A stretch of DNA of 64,000 nt from [Phialemoniopsis] sp. UDSM-2020 (GCA_018873225.1 JAEILZ010000001.1:6510001-6574000), one strand, 5' to 3'; shown: positions 21,179 through 33,163, counted from the first letter of the stretch. Numbers and translations are program-made. Notes: generated by a model from the sequence alone, not told the origin.

Positions 21179-22601
21179 TCATGAACGACTAGACAGACCC
21201 TCCTGGTCTTTGACAAAGTCCGCCTTCACACTTGCTGCGGTCTCATCATCTGTGAGTACCTTGAACGCCAGAATCGCCATTCCCTGAGCTGCTTTGATCG
21301 CCATCTCGTGCGCTTCCATCTTTCCGGCAGCATCCGCGAAATCGCGGTGGTGAGGTGGTACATCCTTTGCGGTAGGAATGCCAAACATGCCGTGGAATCC
21401 CGGGACGGTGTACGAAACGTTCCCTAGAAGAATAGAGTTAGCTTGTGTTGGAGACGACACTTATAAGGGGCACGTACCCATGTCGGTGCCAGCCGCGGAG
21501 GGAGCATCATCCATAAACAAGATCTTCTCCCCTATCGTATCCATGGCCTTGATATACTCATTGCTCAATGTGTCATTGACTCGAAGCTCTTTGTACGGAT
21601 CCGCACTAGACAAGGCGTTAGCTATGTTTTCTCGCGCCCATGACAAGCAGATGTCGCACGTACTATTGAATGTCCACCGTACACCCAGTCGCTTTGGCAG
21701 CGCCTTCGATGCAGTTGACCACCCGTCGACGAAGGTCATCCAGCTCCGATAGTGACGCGGTCCTCATGCCCCAAGCCATTCTTGAATACTCCGGGATGAT
21801 GTTGGGCACTTTCCCACCCTCCTCGATGATGCCCTGCAGTCTCTCATATGGCCGGATCTGCTGCCGCAGCATTGAGATTTGTCCATATGTCGCCACGGCC
21901 GCATCCAGTGCGTTGACGCCGCTCCACGGCTGGGCACCAGCATGTGCCGACTTTCCGTGAAAGTCTATGTACAGGCGCTGCGACGCCATGGAGCGGAAGC
22001 CAGCTGTCCCCGTAAACCCCTGCTTGAATTGCTCCAGGGGCAGTGCATGGCACATCATAGCTGCTGCGATGTCCTCCGAGAACGCACCAGCATTGATTAG
22101 CTTGATTTTGCCGCCGCCGCCTTCCTCGGCAGGCGTTCCGAGAATTCGGACCCGGCCAGCCACACCTTGGTCAAGTAACGCTCGGGCGGTAGCTACGAAT
22201 GCTCCGACCGACGAGGTAGCGATCAGGTTGTGCCCGCAAGCATGGCCAATACCTGGGAGCGCGTCATACTCTGCACAGATGATCACAAGACGGCCGCCTG
22301 TGCCGATCTCGGCTGAGAATGCCGTGTCAAGTCCATAGGCGTGGCGCTGAACCTGGAATCCTTGTGACTCGAGGAAGTCGGTTATGGTGGCGTGGGCAAT
22401 GACCTCTTGATAGCCGAGTTCAGGATTAGAATGAAGGGTGTGGTTGATCTTGTGTAGGTCCTCCTTCAGTCCGTGGACTGTTGAGATGATGACGTCCCTG
22501 GCTCTTTGTTGTTGGTGTTGCCCGAGACTGTCTCCTGCTTTCAACGAGTTTGTTGGTGGCGGCGCCTCCGTTGAGGCGGGCGCGAGCGTCGTGGTGGTCA
22601 T
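21179..22601 (-). CDS. M20-family metallopeptidase / amidohydrolase (PM20D2-like)
   Basis: Exons 22601-21664, 21605-21478 and 21423-21179 give 436 residues. Introns are GTACGT..TAG. Metal-site motifs are visible: AEYDALPGIGHACGHN (D113, H120, H124), TPAEEGGGGK (E159/E160) and the distal HAL. The dimerisation domain lies between about 200 and 320 (HGKSAHAGAQPWSGVNALDA). This architecture fits aminoacylase/amidohydrolase M20 enzymes and resembles Xaa-Arg dipeptidase (PM20D2). It is cytosolic, as no signal peptide is seen. The Thr/Pro-rich N-terminus (about 30 residues) is probably disordered. Confidence 0.92.
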
Positions 22602-23236
22602 TGTATCACTGTGTCAGCTACTTACACATCAAGATACAATAGAAAATGACTTTCTGGTATGAAAGAGGGCAAGAGAATAGTCTTCTTGGGCCTCCTTATC
22701 ACCGGAAGAGTCAGCAGTGATTGGGTAATTGAAGCCAAGAACCATATCAGCACCGATCATGATCAGGCGTATTATCTCCCCGTATGGGTTTTCCATTCGC
22801 ATTGGCCACAACGATTATCCCCGAATTCGGCGAAGAGGCAATCATTCTGTCAACCCGGCACAGCTCCTTGAGCCAACCACCCCAGTCAGCTCTCCACACC
22901 AACAGTCGTGGTTGGCACTAGCTTGACCAGCGGCAAACACCTAATTGGGAATAGCCGTTGCCCGACCGTCTCCCCATCTGTATCTTTCTTGACCCACAAC
23001 CCTTCAGGGACTAACTTTACAAGGGCAGGACGCGTGAGTGCTAAATGGGAGGTCGCGTGCGACATGTTTCGTTGGTAAAATGCCGGTATCGAACTTCAAC
23101 AAAGAAGCCGGCTAGCTTGTCGGCAAATGTTCGATGAGATAACGCACACGAAGATACTCATGACTCTTGCAAATGCAACCAAGTTATAGATAGCACTACT
23201 CAATCATGTAGCTAGTGTTCCGTCCAAGGGTTCTTG
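22602..23236 (-). other. Intergenic region
   Basis: 635 bp upstream of the M20 peptidase gene and downstream of the GH3 gene. Small ORFs only. No motif or repeat was recognised. Confidence 0.45.
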
Positions 23237-25173
23237 CTAGACCGACTTGAAGCTGATGCCGGAGCCGAACCGAAAGAGGGGGTCTTTCGTATCAAAGGCC
23301 GTATCCTCTCGGCTTTCCTGGACGGCTTGCATTGATCTCGGGAGATCGAATGGGAGACGCCCTGCCGGTCCGTACTCCCCGATCCCAAAACAGATATCCA
23401 GGAATGCGTCGTCGTCAGCACCAAAGTTGACCATGATAGCCATGCCACCTCCCTCTGAAGCCCCTTGGCCAGATCCTTGCTGACTGATATGCTGTTGCAA
23501 GTCGAATAATGGAGTGAGTACAGCAGGCCGGTCGAGGTAGATGTCCAACATTATGAAGTTGACCTTGTCAGCAATTTTTCGTATCCTCTCCACCTCCTCT
23601 TTGGCAAAGTCAAGTGATCCGGCAGAGAACTTGGCTTCGAATCCTCCGGGCCGAGGCTCGAAGGGAGCCTTGAGCCTTAATAATGCCACGTCTGCCTCGT
23701 CAGGAGAAGGAATCAGCGTAAAGTTCCTCTCTGACGCTGCAGCTGGCGATGCCAGGCCTTCTACGTAGTATTTAAGTGAAGACATCGTAGGCTCTCGAAG
23801 AGGAAAGGCGTGATTTCTGTTGACTAGGAGGGTGAAAGCCCGACGCTGAGTTACCTTGCCAAGCTCGACGAACCGTGAGAGGCCGACTGTGGCAACGGCA
23901 CTTTCAACGTCAACGAAACGTTTGTCATCAAAGAGGCCAAGAACAAACTTCTCCTTGAGCACACGTCTGACAGACTCGTCGATACGCTCTTCAGAAATGA
24001 GTCCCTCTTGCACCGCCTGCACAACAAGTTCGGGTCTCGACTCGCCCCCAAATTGATCACATCCAGCATTCAGGATCTTGACGACCCGCTCGACTTCGCT
24101 CAGATGCTTACAGCCCCACGCTCGAGCAGGCATGTCCTGGCCCAAGAGCTCGACGTCCGTGATGGGGCCCCAGTCCGTGCAGACCACACCGTCAAACTCT
24201 AGCTCGTTGCGGAGAAGACCAGTGATGATGTCTTTGTTGAACGCCATGCCGACCTCTTCGTATTTGGTGCCTACGGGCATCCCGTATGCCGGCTGCATTC
24301 AGCGTGTTAGTAGTAAGGGGTAAGCAACGCTATAGTATTGGCACTCACCATGATCTGCCTCGTCCCAGCCTTGATGGCGTCTCGGAATGGCTTCAGATGA
24401 TACTCAAAGTTGTCGCCGGGGTAGACGTGTTCTCTCCCATACGTAAAGTGCGGATCTTCGCCGTCCTTCTGTGGCCCAGCACCTGGGAAATGCTTCGTCA
24501 TTGTCGCGACGGCCGAGTGGCCGGTTGTGCCAGGCTCCGACTCCGGACCCATCAGTCCGCCCTGCAGTCCCTCGATGTAAGCCGACACGAGCTGCGCTGC
24601 CAGATCCGTGTCTTCGCTAAAGGTGCCTTGGGACCTAGCCCATCGGTACTCCGTCGCCAGATCAGCCTGTGGGTGCAGAGCGACGCGCAGGCCGACGGCA
24701 ATATACTCCCTGCGCACGCAGTCGCCAAAGGTCCTGGCGAGCTCTGGATCTCTCAGCGCACCGAAGCCCCATGTCTCCGGCCATTGGCTCAGGGCCCCGG
24801 CCTTGAACCCGGTGCCGATGTTGGTGCTGAAATGGTGGCGAGGGTCCGAGGAGAAGCTGACGGGTATTCCCAGGCGTGTGTGGTCCAAAACATGCTGTTG
24901 GACTCGGTTGTGCCAAGAGGCGACCATCCGGACGTCGGTAATGGGGCCAATCAGGTTGAAATGTGACATGTGCTTGTTCTCGAGCAGCTCGACGCTGTCG
25001 AGTATGCTCATCGCCGGCACTGGCCCCGATAGGGTACCGTCGGGACCAGGACGAAGCATGTTGTGGAAGAGAAGACCGGCTTTCTCGTCCAGCGTCATCC
25101 GACCCGTGAGGTCGAAGACGCGCCGGTCTATGGGAAGCGTCCGGTCTTGGTAAGGGAGCTGCTCTTGTGCCAT
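23237..25173 (-). CDS. Glycoside hydrolase family 3 enzyme
   Basis: Exons 25173-24349 and 24292-23237 (GTGAGT..GCAG intron) give 626 residues. The GH3 barrel shows MTLDEKAGLL near residue 26, the KHFPG motif at 227-231, and the nucleophile D315 in DGVVCTDWG. A C-terminal alpha/beta-sandwich domain follows (from about 410). There is no signal peptide, which suggests an intracellular beta-glucosidase-like enzyme acting on imported glycosides. The C-terminal domain is shorter than in secreted fungal GH3 enzymes, and no fibronectin-III tail is present. The substrate is not predictable. An N-acetylhexosaminidase-type role is less likely but not excluded. Confidence 0.92.
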
Positions 25174-25685
25174 GGTGCGCTGCGTTCGCAGGGAAGCTCA
25201 GGAAAAGTGAAAATGCCTCTCACAAGATTAATATACTCGACAAAACAATCAATAGAACAATACGGGAGCCAACTCAGTTCAATACACGAAGTTGTGAAGG
25301 TTACGAAGTTGCTCGTGATTTAGCCCGAAAGACGGAAGTCGGGGGGAATCTGCGTGGGTTGGCATTGAACTAGCGTGGCTTGAGCTGGATTTCAGACCAG
25401 TTGATAAGCCGCCAGCGCAAGTGACTTTGGCCGACATCCGTCCCGCTCAGTGCACATATCCACATCACATACCTTGCCAGATAAGAATATCTTAGAGAGG
25501 TCTCTTAATGATATAGACTGGGGAAGATCCAGGATCATTCTCTTTATCGCCGTTAACTAGCTTAGCTGCATCTATCATTCCTGGGCGTACAGAATTTCAG
25601 GAGAGACGCCTCCCCAGAACGACGAGACTGCATGTGATTCAGCCGGGGGCGCTGCTTTTAAGCAAGTGCTCTCGCGCGTCATGTT
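25174..25685. other. Intergenic region
   Basis: About 510 bp between the GH3 start and the end of the MFS permease gene (both minus). Contains presumed GH3 promoter sequence. No ORF with a recognisable motif. Confidence 0.45.
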
Positions 25686-27500
25686 TTACACAGAGTAGCG
25701 GAAGTTGGTCAGCTCGAAATCTGTCACGTCAGACAGACCCAAAGCGACATCCACAGCCCCTGTCTCCGTTTCCACGGGCCCATAGAGTCTGTCACGCCGC
25801 TTATTCTCCCACAGCAGGTAGAAACGGAGAACCCCCGAGAGCACAAAGCAGACAGCCAGACAGATGAAGCAGGCCATGAACCCACTAGAGTAGTACGGGG
25901 CTTCCTCATCCAGGAACAGCTGCGGCGACGCGATGTTTGCGGCGCAGTAAGCAACGAAAAGCTTGGATAGAGTATCAGCATTATGAAAAGCAGTGAGGGG
26001 GCGTGGTACGGAACTTACAGCAGCATTCGCCGTAGTTTTCTTAGTGAAGCCGGCAAAGTTGGCTGTCGACATGGCGAACAGCATAGGGAAGTTGCCAGAG
26101 AATGCGATGCAAAGACAATAGCCAAAGAAACGCGCCCACAGCTGATCCTGCTTGATCTTGTAGACCATCACTGCCCCGACCACAGAAATAGCGTAGTTAA
26201 ACATCATGAAGTAGGTGCGCGAGTTCTTGATGTAGGTGCTGCCCACAGTCGCGAAGAGTGTATAAAAGGCCTGGAAGGCAGTGGAGATCATCTGGACAAG
26301 ATAGGTATCGACCGTGGAGAACCCAAAGCCCTTGACAATGATGGATTGGAACTAAACACCCGGCTTATGTTAAAAGAAAGAATCCATGTATTGTCGGATC
26401 AAGAGGAACTTACACTGGCCAAACCGTTTGCTAGATTGGCCGACACCATGATGAAGAATAGGAGCCACAGCTTGATGTCCTTGAATCCTTCTAGAAGCTG
26501 ATATAGTTTGAAATGCTCGTCCTTGACACTCGTCATGTTGGATGCAACGCGAATGATGGCCTTTTCACGCTGCTCGGTATTGAGGAATCGAGCCGTGGTG
26601 GGATGATCGGGCAGTAGATATGCAAGGCATATTCCCCAAACCGCAGTAATAGCCCCAAAGAGGATGTAGAGAATCTGTTTCCGAGTACGCATCAGTCTCC
26701 AACATTGCGTTCAAGAAGCGAAAGGTCTGAAATCCTACCTGCCAAGGTGCAATGCTTCCTTTGATATGGCTGATAGCGTATGCTAGCAACGACGAGAAAA
26801 AACCAGCAATTACATTGCCCATAAACCAGACACCGTGACGTAGGGGCTGCTCCGACTTCTTGTACCACATCGAGACTAGGACTGCGAGGGCCGGAGCAAT
26901 CGAAGCCTCAGTAAGGCCGAGGAAGAACCGGGCAGCTAGAAGGCCATTGGTATTCTTAACGCCAGCAGTGCAGAGAAGTACAATTCCCCAAGCAGTACTG
27001 CATATCATATCAAGTCAGCTCCCAGGCTCCATGTATCGCTTATATCATCGGTCTCTTGACTTACCACGCCCCAGCTATCACCTTGCCAACAGGGAGCCGT
27101 ACCAACAGGTACGAAGCAGGGTAGCTAAAAACCAAGTATCCGAAGAAGTAGATACTGCTAGCCCAGGAGTAGCCTTCTCCGGTCATTTTCAGGTCGGTTC
27201 GTAAGCCCATGATGCTCGAATAGCTTAGGGCCCCCTTGTCGAGAGTCTGGAACATGTACGAAAATAGCATGACGGGGACAAGACTGCAAGGAAAGCAAAG
27301 TGTTAGCCGCTCGCTTTTCAGTGAAGTTTAGATAAGTCGAGCTGGACTTACAATAGATCGATTCTGCGAAGAAGTCGGCGGTCTTCTTCCGGGGTAAGGT
27401 TTGGGACAGCATGGACATCCCCAAAGTCCTTCTCGACCATGTTGAGGGCCTCATTGGTGCCTTGGCCGGCAGCAATCTCGTGGTCTTTGCCTTCAGTCAT
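25686..27500 (-). CDS. MFS permease, Dal5/allantoate (ACS) family
   Basis: Exons 27500-27352, 27283-27065, 26997-26739, 26674-26414, 26351-26019 and 25961-25686 give 498 residues. Twelve membrane segments can be drawn. Family landmarks are ALSYSSIMGLRTDL, FFLGLTEASIAPAL, the loop WYKKSEQPLR, and the C-terminal LWENKRRDRLYGP. Anion:cation symporters of this group import allantoate, nicotinate, pantothenate, dipeptides or sulfonates in fungi. The last intron (26018-25962) is exactly 57 nt and contains no stop, so its retention would add 19 residues in a loop. The gene is divergent from a Zn2Cys6 regulator gene, a common arrangement for a permease and its activator. The substrate is unknown. Confidence 0.93.
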
Positions 27501-28131
27501 TGTGGCTTGGTTGACTCTGTTGGGACTGGATCAAAGTCAAAGGGAGTCGATGTTGCGTAGATTGTCTTGGTAGCTAGAGGATCTTCAATGAAGACTTCGA
27601 GTTCTAGGGGTCCTTAATATACCCTGCCGTCGAATGGCCCCAGCCGACTCGGTTGCCGCAGTTGACTATCTGGGGAAAGGTGACCTCTCCAGGATTTGTC
27701 AAGGATTGGGCACAATCAGGAAAGATTGATTAGAATGCCTGCGTCCGGCCACATTGAGACGCGTGAACAAGTGGCCAACTTGCCGTGGACCTATCCGACA
27801 TGCCATTACCTATCTTTTTTTCGCAGACTGTGGGGAAAACTGTGAATCTCCTAGTCTGGGGATGTGTGGATCCTGTGTACTGACCCTCAGCGAATGTGAG
27901 CAATGAGAGGAGCCTTGTTTATCTCCGCGAGAGACTAGCTCACAGATTGCAGAGCTTCGCGCAACACTAGCGAATTACCGAACAGACTATTCCCAGAATG
28001 GTGCTTGCCGACGTCGGCAAACTGAGCAAGGGACGACGCCCATCTTGGACCACATCATGCGACTCAATCACTAAGGATTCCAGATTGTCAACATGCGTGC
28101 GTGATTTGAACGCGTCTTCATCAGGCAAAAG
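27501..28131. promoter_or_regulatory. Shared divergent promoter: MFS permease / Zn2Cys6 regulator
   Basis: About 630 bp between start codons. It contains GTGGGGAAAAC near 27830, a CreA/Mig1-like GTGGGG core. ORF frames running into the regulator from 27998 were not used because they lack coding character. Confidence 0.45.
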
Positions 28132-29868
28132 ATGTCCTCTCCAGCCGAACCTACCATGTTTGTTTGGGCCAGCTCGCCGAACCGGACGTCCCTGGGCCGC
28201 AATGGTCCGAGATCGCGCAGTGGATGCTGGACTTGCCGAGGGAGGGCGGCGAAGAAGCGCTGTGACGAGCAGCGACCTGTATGTGGAAGATGCGCCCGCA
28301 TGGGTCTGCCTTGTGACTACAGCGCAAAGCCAAAGAGATCGAGGTTGTCATCAGTGTCTTCGACATCACCTCCAGTTGCATCATCACCATCCACATCACC
28401 ACGGAGCTTGGCTTCCCCATTGTCTGTTGCCAGCGAGGCGGCTTGCTCGCTGACCTTGGACGCCGAGGACCACGATGCCATCCATTTCTTCCGCACGGCT
28501 TTTGCCAAGTTCCATCACACGAAGCACCCACAATATGGCTGTATCTCCATCATGTTCAACCTCGCGGAGGAGGACCCTATCATCATGCATATGGTCCTCG
28601 CGCTCGGTTTTGGGGAAATGGATACGAGGCGTACGAGTCCATCCATGAAATCGGGCTGGATGTCAAGGCATCATCACTCTACCGCACTACGTCTATTGGC
28701 AGGTGAAGTCGGCAAGCAAGAGATTTACCAAGATCTAGACTCGTTGCTCACGACACTGTGGCTGCTGTTGCTCTACGAACAGCAATTCGGCAACAGCCAC
28801 ACGTTGTCAATCCATCTCAGGGGAGCTGCTTCCTTGGTCCGACATCGCTTTCAAGCTCTTCCGGACATCGTGGCGCAGACGACATCGGGCGCAGGATCCG
28901 ATCCCGAAGTGTACGCCCTTGCGAGAAAGGCACCTCGCAATGCAGACAAAGGCAGCACGATATCACTCTATGCCGTAAGAATGCTGGTCTGGATCGCGCA
29001 CATTGATTCAGCAGCGGCTGTCGCGGGAATTGGTGGTGACTTCAACTCCTCACTCTTGGAGACGTTGATTCAACAACCCAATACGAATCACGCAGAAGAT
29101 GCTCCAGACTTGTCTCTGAGCATAGAAGAGCCTCTCGACACTCCCTCCCTGACATCTCCAGTGGATGCCCTTATTCACATCCACCGCTACTCCAACCCGC
29201 TCTACCGACTACAGTGGGCCGACAGCTACCCACAAGCCCAGCTGCTTGACGATATCGAGAATCGCAGCATATTCAACCTCTTCACTCGCTGTAGCCCACT
29301 GCGGTTCATGGTAGCCGAGCTTGCAGCGGCTGCCGCCAACGACGTCTCGCCTCAAGAGTTTCACAAACAGGGTGTAAACATTGCAAAGTCGATACAAAGG
29401 ACCAATGCCTCGTACGCCGAACTTCTTGGGGTCGCAAGCGAGCTCTCCATAGAGGTGGACAATACCAACCGCCTCGCTACCAACATACGGAATGTCGTAC
29501 CGATTTACTATGCCATTCAACTAGAATTTCTATACATCACCGACTCCTCTACAAGATCACAGCGGAAGAAGGGAAAGAAGCACGGCCACTTGCTCAGAGA
29601 GATTATGAGTTTGGCATTTCAAACCTTCAGGCACACTGGTGAAGAAGGATTGACGAGGATCGCATGGGCGCTTTACGTGGCGGCGCTTGAAACGGATGAC
29701 GCGTTACACCGGGCATGGATTCTCGAGCGATTCGAGGGGATGAGCCCCTTCGGGCTTCACCTGAGGCGGGCGCATGACTTTTTGAAGGAAGCTTCCGTAA
29801 GAGGCGCCGGGAAGAAGGCTGATCCGCGAGAGCTGGTGAAACAGCATGAGCCTTTCATACTGGCATAG
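28132..29868 (+). CDS. Zn2Cys6 transcription factor with atypical cysteine spacing
   Basis: Single exon, 578 residues, starting at ATG 28132. The cluster is C32-x2-C35-x8-C44-x6-C51-x2-C54-x6-C61. The first loop (RGRAAKKR) has eight residues where six are standard. Otherwise it is a typical GAL4-type domain with a Ser/Thr/Pro linker afterwards. The remainder is the Fungal_trans_2 middle-homology region (HLRGAASLVRHRF near residue 230, LYRLQWADSYPQAQ). Divergent from the Dal5-type permease, which is its most likely target by position. Whether the widened loop still binds zinc normally is an open question. Confidence 0.9.
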   Translation: MSSPAEPTMFVWASSPNRTSLGRNGPRSRSGCWTCRGRAAKKRCDEQRPVCGRCARMGLPCDYSAKPKRSRLSSVSSTSPPVASSPSTSPRSLASPLSVASEAACSLTLDAEDHDAIHFFRTAFAKFHHTKHPQYGCISIMFNLAEEDPIIMHMVLALGFGEMDTRRTSPSMKSGWMSRHHHSTALRLLAGEVGKQEIYQDLDSLLTTLWLLLLYEQQFGNSHTLSIHLRGAASLVRHRFQALPDIVAQTTSGAGSDPEVYALARKAPRNADKGSTISLYAVRMLVWIAHIDSAAAVAGIGGDFNSSLLETLIQQPNTNHAEDAPDLSLSIEEPLDTPSLTSPVDALIHIHRYSNPLYRLQWADSYPQAQLLDDIENRSIFNLFTRCSPLRFMVAELAAAAANDVSPQEFHKQGVNIAKSIQRTNASYAELLGVASELSIEVDNTNRLATNIRNVVPIYYAIQLEFLYITDSSTRSQRKKGKKHGHLLREIMSLAFQTFRHTGEEGLTRIAWALYVAALETDDALHRAWILERFEGMSPFGLHLRRAHDFLKEASVRGAGKKADPRELVKQHEPFILA

Positions 29869-30867
29869 CCCAGAACACACTAGGCTACACTCTGCAGGCA
29901 GGTCGCTGTGCCACTTCAACATTCTAGGTTCAGGCCTTCAAGAAAGGTTCCCTGTGATGTGGCTGCCATTTTATGAGATCACGACGTACATGTACTTTGC
30001 ATTTGATTGAAGAACGTCTGTTGCTGCTCGAAGGACAATGTCATGGGTGAAAAGTTCCCAACACTTCTTGAGGCTATGATATCGGCGACAGCGGCACGGG
30101 CTCGCAAAGCAGCATGTCGATTCAAGCCTTGAGTGTAAGGACTTACGGGCTCTGGCAAAGTCAATCTAGTGGAGTACGTGAGTGATACTGAAGGCAGTGG
30201 TCCATTTTACTCTATTTCGTATAACACTGCCAAAAGAAATAAGGCACTGAAGTGCAGCAATGCTGAAAGCTTTATCTTACATTGTGAATTGACTCGGAGA
30301 CTGGGGCCATTGTTCGGAGCAAAGTGATAAACCTCTCTATTGGCAAGCTGTAACCCCAATCAATTGCCGAACGTTATTATATTAGAACCTTTCTGAGTAA
30401 GCTGGTAATTGCTGTCTACTTGGACCTCTCTTTCTCACTAGGGCATCTTTGTTAGTAGTCTAGCTGAGCAGTTCCCCGTATCTAGAGTTCTGCAGGCGTT
30501 TGATAGGGGCCCCAAGCACAGGCACCGGACGATATTTACCTGGTTGGTCCTATGAAACAGTGCCCTGACAAAATTAGCCGGAATCAGTGGATTTCCAAGT
30601 GTGGACTAGGCGAACTCGGACCTTCCGGCTATTAACAAGCACCGGAAGCGCCATACCGTAAGGCCGTATGTGATGGGACTGGCTAAAGCGTCGCTCGAGG
30701 CACCCGCCTTGGCGTGTCGTTGGTTCGTGATGTAGACCAGGGTCTCTCTCATAAGCGACCTGTAAAGGTTGCGCGGCGAGCGGAGAATCGTATTTAGCTC
30801 AATCGTCGAAGCCCAATTGTGTGTCAACGAGTCAACCCGCGTCCGGTGAAGCAAATAATTGTCGAAA
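29869..30867. other. Intergenic region, about 1 kb
   Basis: Relatively AT-rich sequence between the regulator and a predicted secreted-protein gene. The short minus-strand ORFs (29979-30164, 30606-31007) show no motif. I saw no tRNA, repeat or transposon end. Confidence 0.5.
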
Positions 30868-31764
30868 ATGCACTCCTTAGGTGTGTTTCTCAGAACGTGG
30901 TGGCTTCTTTTCCTTGCCCGCCATACTTGGGCAGAGAAAGTTAGTGGGCTCCTAGCAAAACTCCCGACGGTCCTAGAGGTCGACCTACTCTTTCCCAGAA
31001 ACGACACCTACCGCCCAATCTTTGGAATACCTCTCGTCTTCGCGATCCGCGGAGCTGCTCCTCTCGTCATCACTGATCCCACTATGACTCTATTCAAGCT
31101 AAACTACGTCGTAAAGTCGGCGAATCAGAGCCAGATAAGCTATGGGAATGCGGACTGGGAACACCAACGAATCAAGGAGAGTGGTTCGGATCCATATTAC
31201 TATATCACAGCCGCGAACGAACTTGGCAACTCTACAGAGGGTATTTACTCTCTCGAATGGTCGATCTACCTGGCCTCAGATTGTTCCGGACAGCTGGATT
31301 ACCAGGGATTGCAGGTGCCGTCGCCAAATGGACCGTACCATTCTATCGAAGGAAAGCTCTATTTCACCATGGACAAGGACGGGAAACTACCGGATGTTAT
31401 CCCCAAAACCGACATTTGTCCTCAGGTGCTTGCGGTGGTGGACATTTCAGAGCGCAAGCAAGTGAGCACACCGCCGTACTCCAGGGACTGTTTGGTTCAG
31501 CACGACAGAATGGAGCTTGCCGACCCCTGTGCGGTGAAGCCAACCGCGAAGTTAGAGAAGGATATTGCGCATAGGATGACGCACCAATTCTGTTGGAAGG
31601 AGTCCTGGCCAGAGGCGGACCAGGACAAGCCAGAGGCGAATGAAGGAAAGTGTCCACCATCGATGAAGTTTTACAACGACTCTAGGTCTCTACTGGTGAC
31701 AAAGCATGGAGCAGAAGCTGTCGCTGCTGTCGTGGCTTGGGCGTGCTGGATGTTACTTTGGTAG
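30868..31764 (+). CDS. Predicted secreted, GPI-anchored protein (resembles DUF7136 family)
   Basis: Single exon, 298 residues from the ATG at 30868 (an upstream TTG in the same frame is not used). Residues 1-22 (MHSLGVFLRTWWLLFLARHTWA) form a signal peptide. The segment VLEVDLLFPRNDTYRP near residue 36 resembles the start of a fungal secreted family of unknown function (DUF7136). Several N-glycosylation sequons (NDT, NQS, NST) and about seven cysteines fit an extracellular domain. The C-terminus is a hydrophobic tail (AVAAVVAWACWMLLW) suited to GPI anchoring. No enzymatic motif is visible. The family assignment is from memory of its pattern and is moderately sure. Confidence 0.78.
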   Translation: MHSLGVFLRTWWLLFLARHTWAEKVSGLLAKLPTVLEVDLLFPRNDTYRPIFGIPLVFAIRGAAPLVITDPTMTLFKLNYVVKSANQSQISYGNADWEHQRIKESGSDPYYYITAANELGNSTEGIYSLEWSIYLASDCSGQLDYQGLQVPSPNGPYHSIEGKLYFTMDKDGKLPDVIPKTDICPQVLAVVDISERKQVSTPPYSRDCLVQHDRMELADPCAVKPTAKLEKDIAHRMTHQFCWKESWPEADQDKPEANEGKCPPSMKFYNDSRSLLVTKHGAEAVAAVVAWACWMLLW

Positions 31765-31920
31765 AAGATCGTATAGCGAAAGGATGCTGAAAAGGTTCAA
31801 TGAATGTTTATTCATATGGAAGATCATTGTGCTTTGTATAGATAATTTGGACTAAAGGTAACATTTTGTCGCGAGGCTTTAGTATGGCATTGTAATTTCT
31901 TAACGGGTATCCTCGGATGC

Positions 31921-32699
31921 TCAATTTGACAGCGTCGGGGCCTTTCCAACCCACTCAGAGTCATCACCCAGCTCCTTCATAACCCATGCCGCCAGGCTCT
32001 TGCGCGACAAAAACAGCCCATCATCTCCAGAGCCCGTAAAAGCAGCCTTGACAGGAGCTTCGGCGCCGTTTCCGAGGAATGGGACTCTGAACAGCGTCCA
32101 CTTCAATTTGGCGGGGTCCTGGGACGTGACAAACTGGCCGAGTCCGCTGAACTCCTTGTACGCGTCTGCGGCAACGAGCTTGATCAATACGACGCTTGCC
32201 TTCCACTTGAACGCACCCTTGTCCTGTAGTGCGACGAACGACGGGGTGCCCAGAACGAGGGCCCGCTCGTAGTTGTTGGCGATGAGCATCGGGAAGATCA
32301 GCTTCAACGCATCGGTGACAGGCTGTATGCCTCATTAGTCATACCCCAAACACTGGCGGGTTGATGGCGGAGATCTCTGGACTTACCGTGCCCTTGGAAC
32401 TTGACGTGGGCCCGGCCAGTGAGACAAACACCGTGGGGCCAGACGAGACTGCCTTGCTAAGAGCATCTTGATCTTCTAGGGAACCCTTGATAACAGTGAC
32501 GTTGTTACTGCCGCTGATGTCGGCCGGCACTTTGGCAGGGTTGCGCACGTAGAGCGTGAGCTTGTGGCCTTCCTTGAGCGCGGCGGAGCAAAAGTCCTGG
32601 CCGGCCAGCCCTGGGCAGGAATTAGCATGTGGTGGCCCCTAATTATGCCTGGCGTGACTGCTTACCAGTAGCTCCGATGACAAGGATGTGTTTTCCCAT
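31921..32699 (-). CDS. NAD(P)-binding NmrA-like reductase
   Basis: Exons 32699-32666 (34 nt), 32610-32387 and 32322-31921 give 219 residues. The first exon encodes only MGKHILVIGAT. The split Rossmann motif becomes VIGATGLAGQDF after splicing, with a GxxGxxG-type glycine pattern. The rest (LYVRNPAKVPADI, GSLEDQDALSKAV, VFVSLAGPTSS) matches NmrA-like or atypical SDR proteins that use NAD(P)H or sense redox state. No classical YxxxK pair is clear. It is divergent from the epimerase-like gene across 464 bp. Confidence 0.85.
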
Positions 32700-33163
32700 A
32701 ATTGTAGTGGCGTTCTTTGGATAAGCTGCCCGCTGTGCAAATGTGTTTTTGCAGCTTTGGTCTATTGAGGAAGGCCGGATCAATCGGACAGGAAAGTTTT
32801 TTGAGATTTATGGTCTTCAAGTGGCCGAAGGAACGCTTCAGGGATATCTCTGGCTTGGCAAAGGTCGGTTTGCTTACACGATTTGCATCCGCCCGATGGG
32901 GCTCGAGACGCGGACCCACGATGATTGACGCTCGAGATGCTGTTTCGGGACATGACATCAGTGGAGCCCCTGTCCTGCACCTGGCTTACGCGCTAAAGAC
33001 GACGCCAAGTCTGCCAGCTGGTGGCGCCTGGTCCTCCAACGGGTTACTGTTGAGATGCGGTGACTTCAGATTGCCCTGTCAATAGGTATATATATGTGAA
33101 GGAGACTCTGAGTTTTCCTATTGATATTCACATCTTTACTTCATCAACACCCCAAAAATCATC
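32700..33163. promoter_or_regulatory. Shared divergent promoter: NmrA-like / epimerase-like genes
   Basis: 464 bp head-to-head region. A TATATATAT element lies at 33086-33096, about 70 bp before the epimerase-like ATG, and is a credible TATA box. Confidence 0.5.

Noticed and set aside
30060..30135. Possible tRNA-like T-loop (GTCGATTCAAGCC)
   Set aside because: No matching acceptor, D or anticodon stems can be drawn around it.
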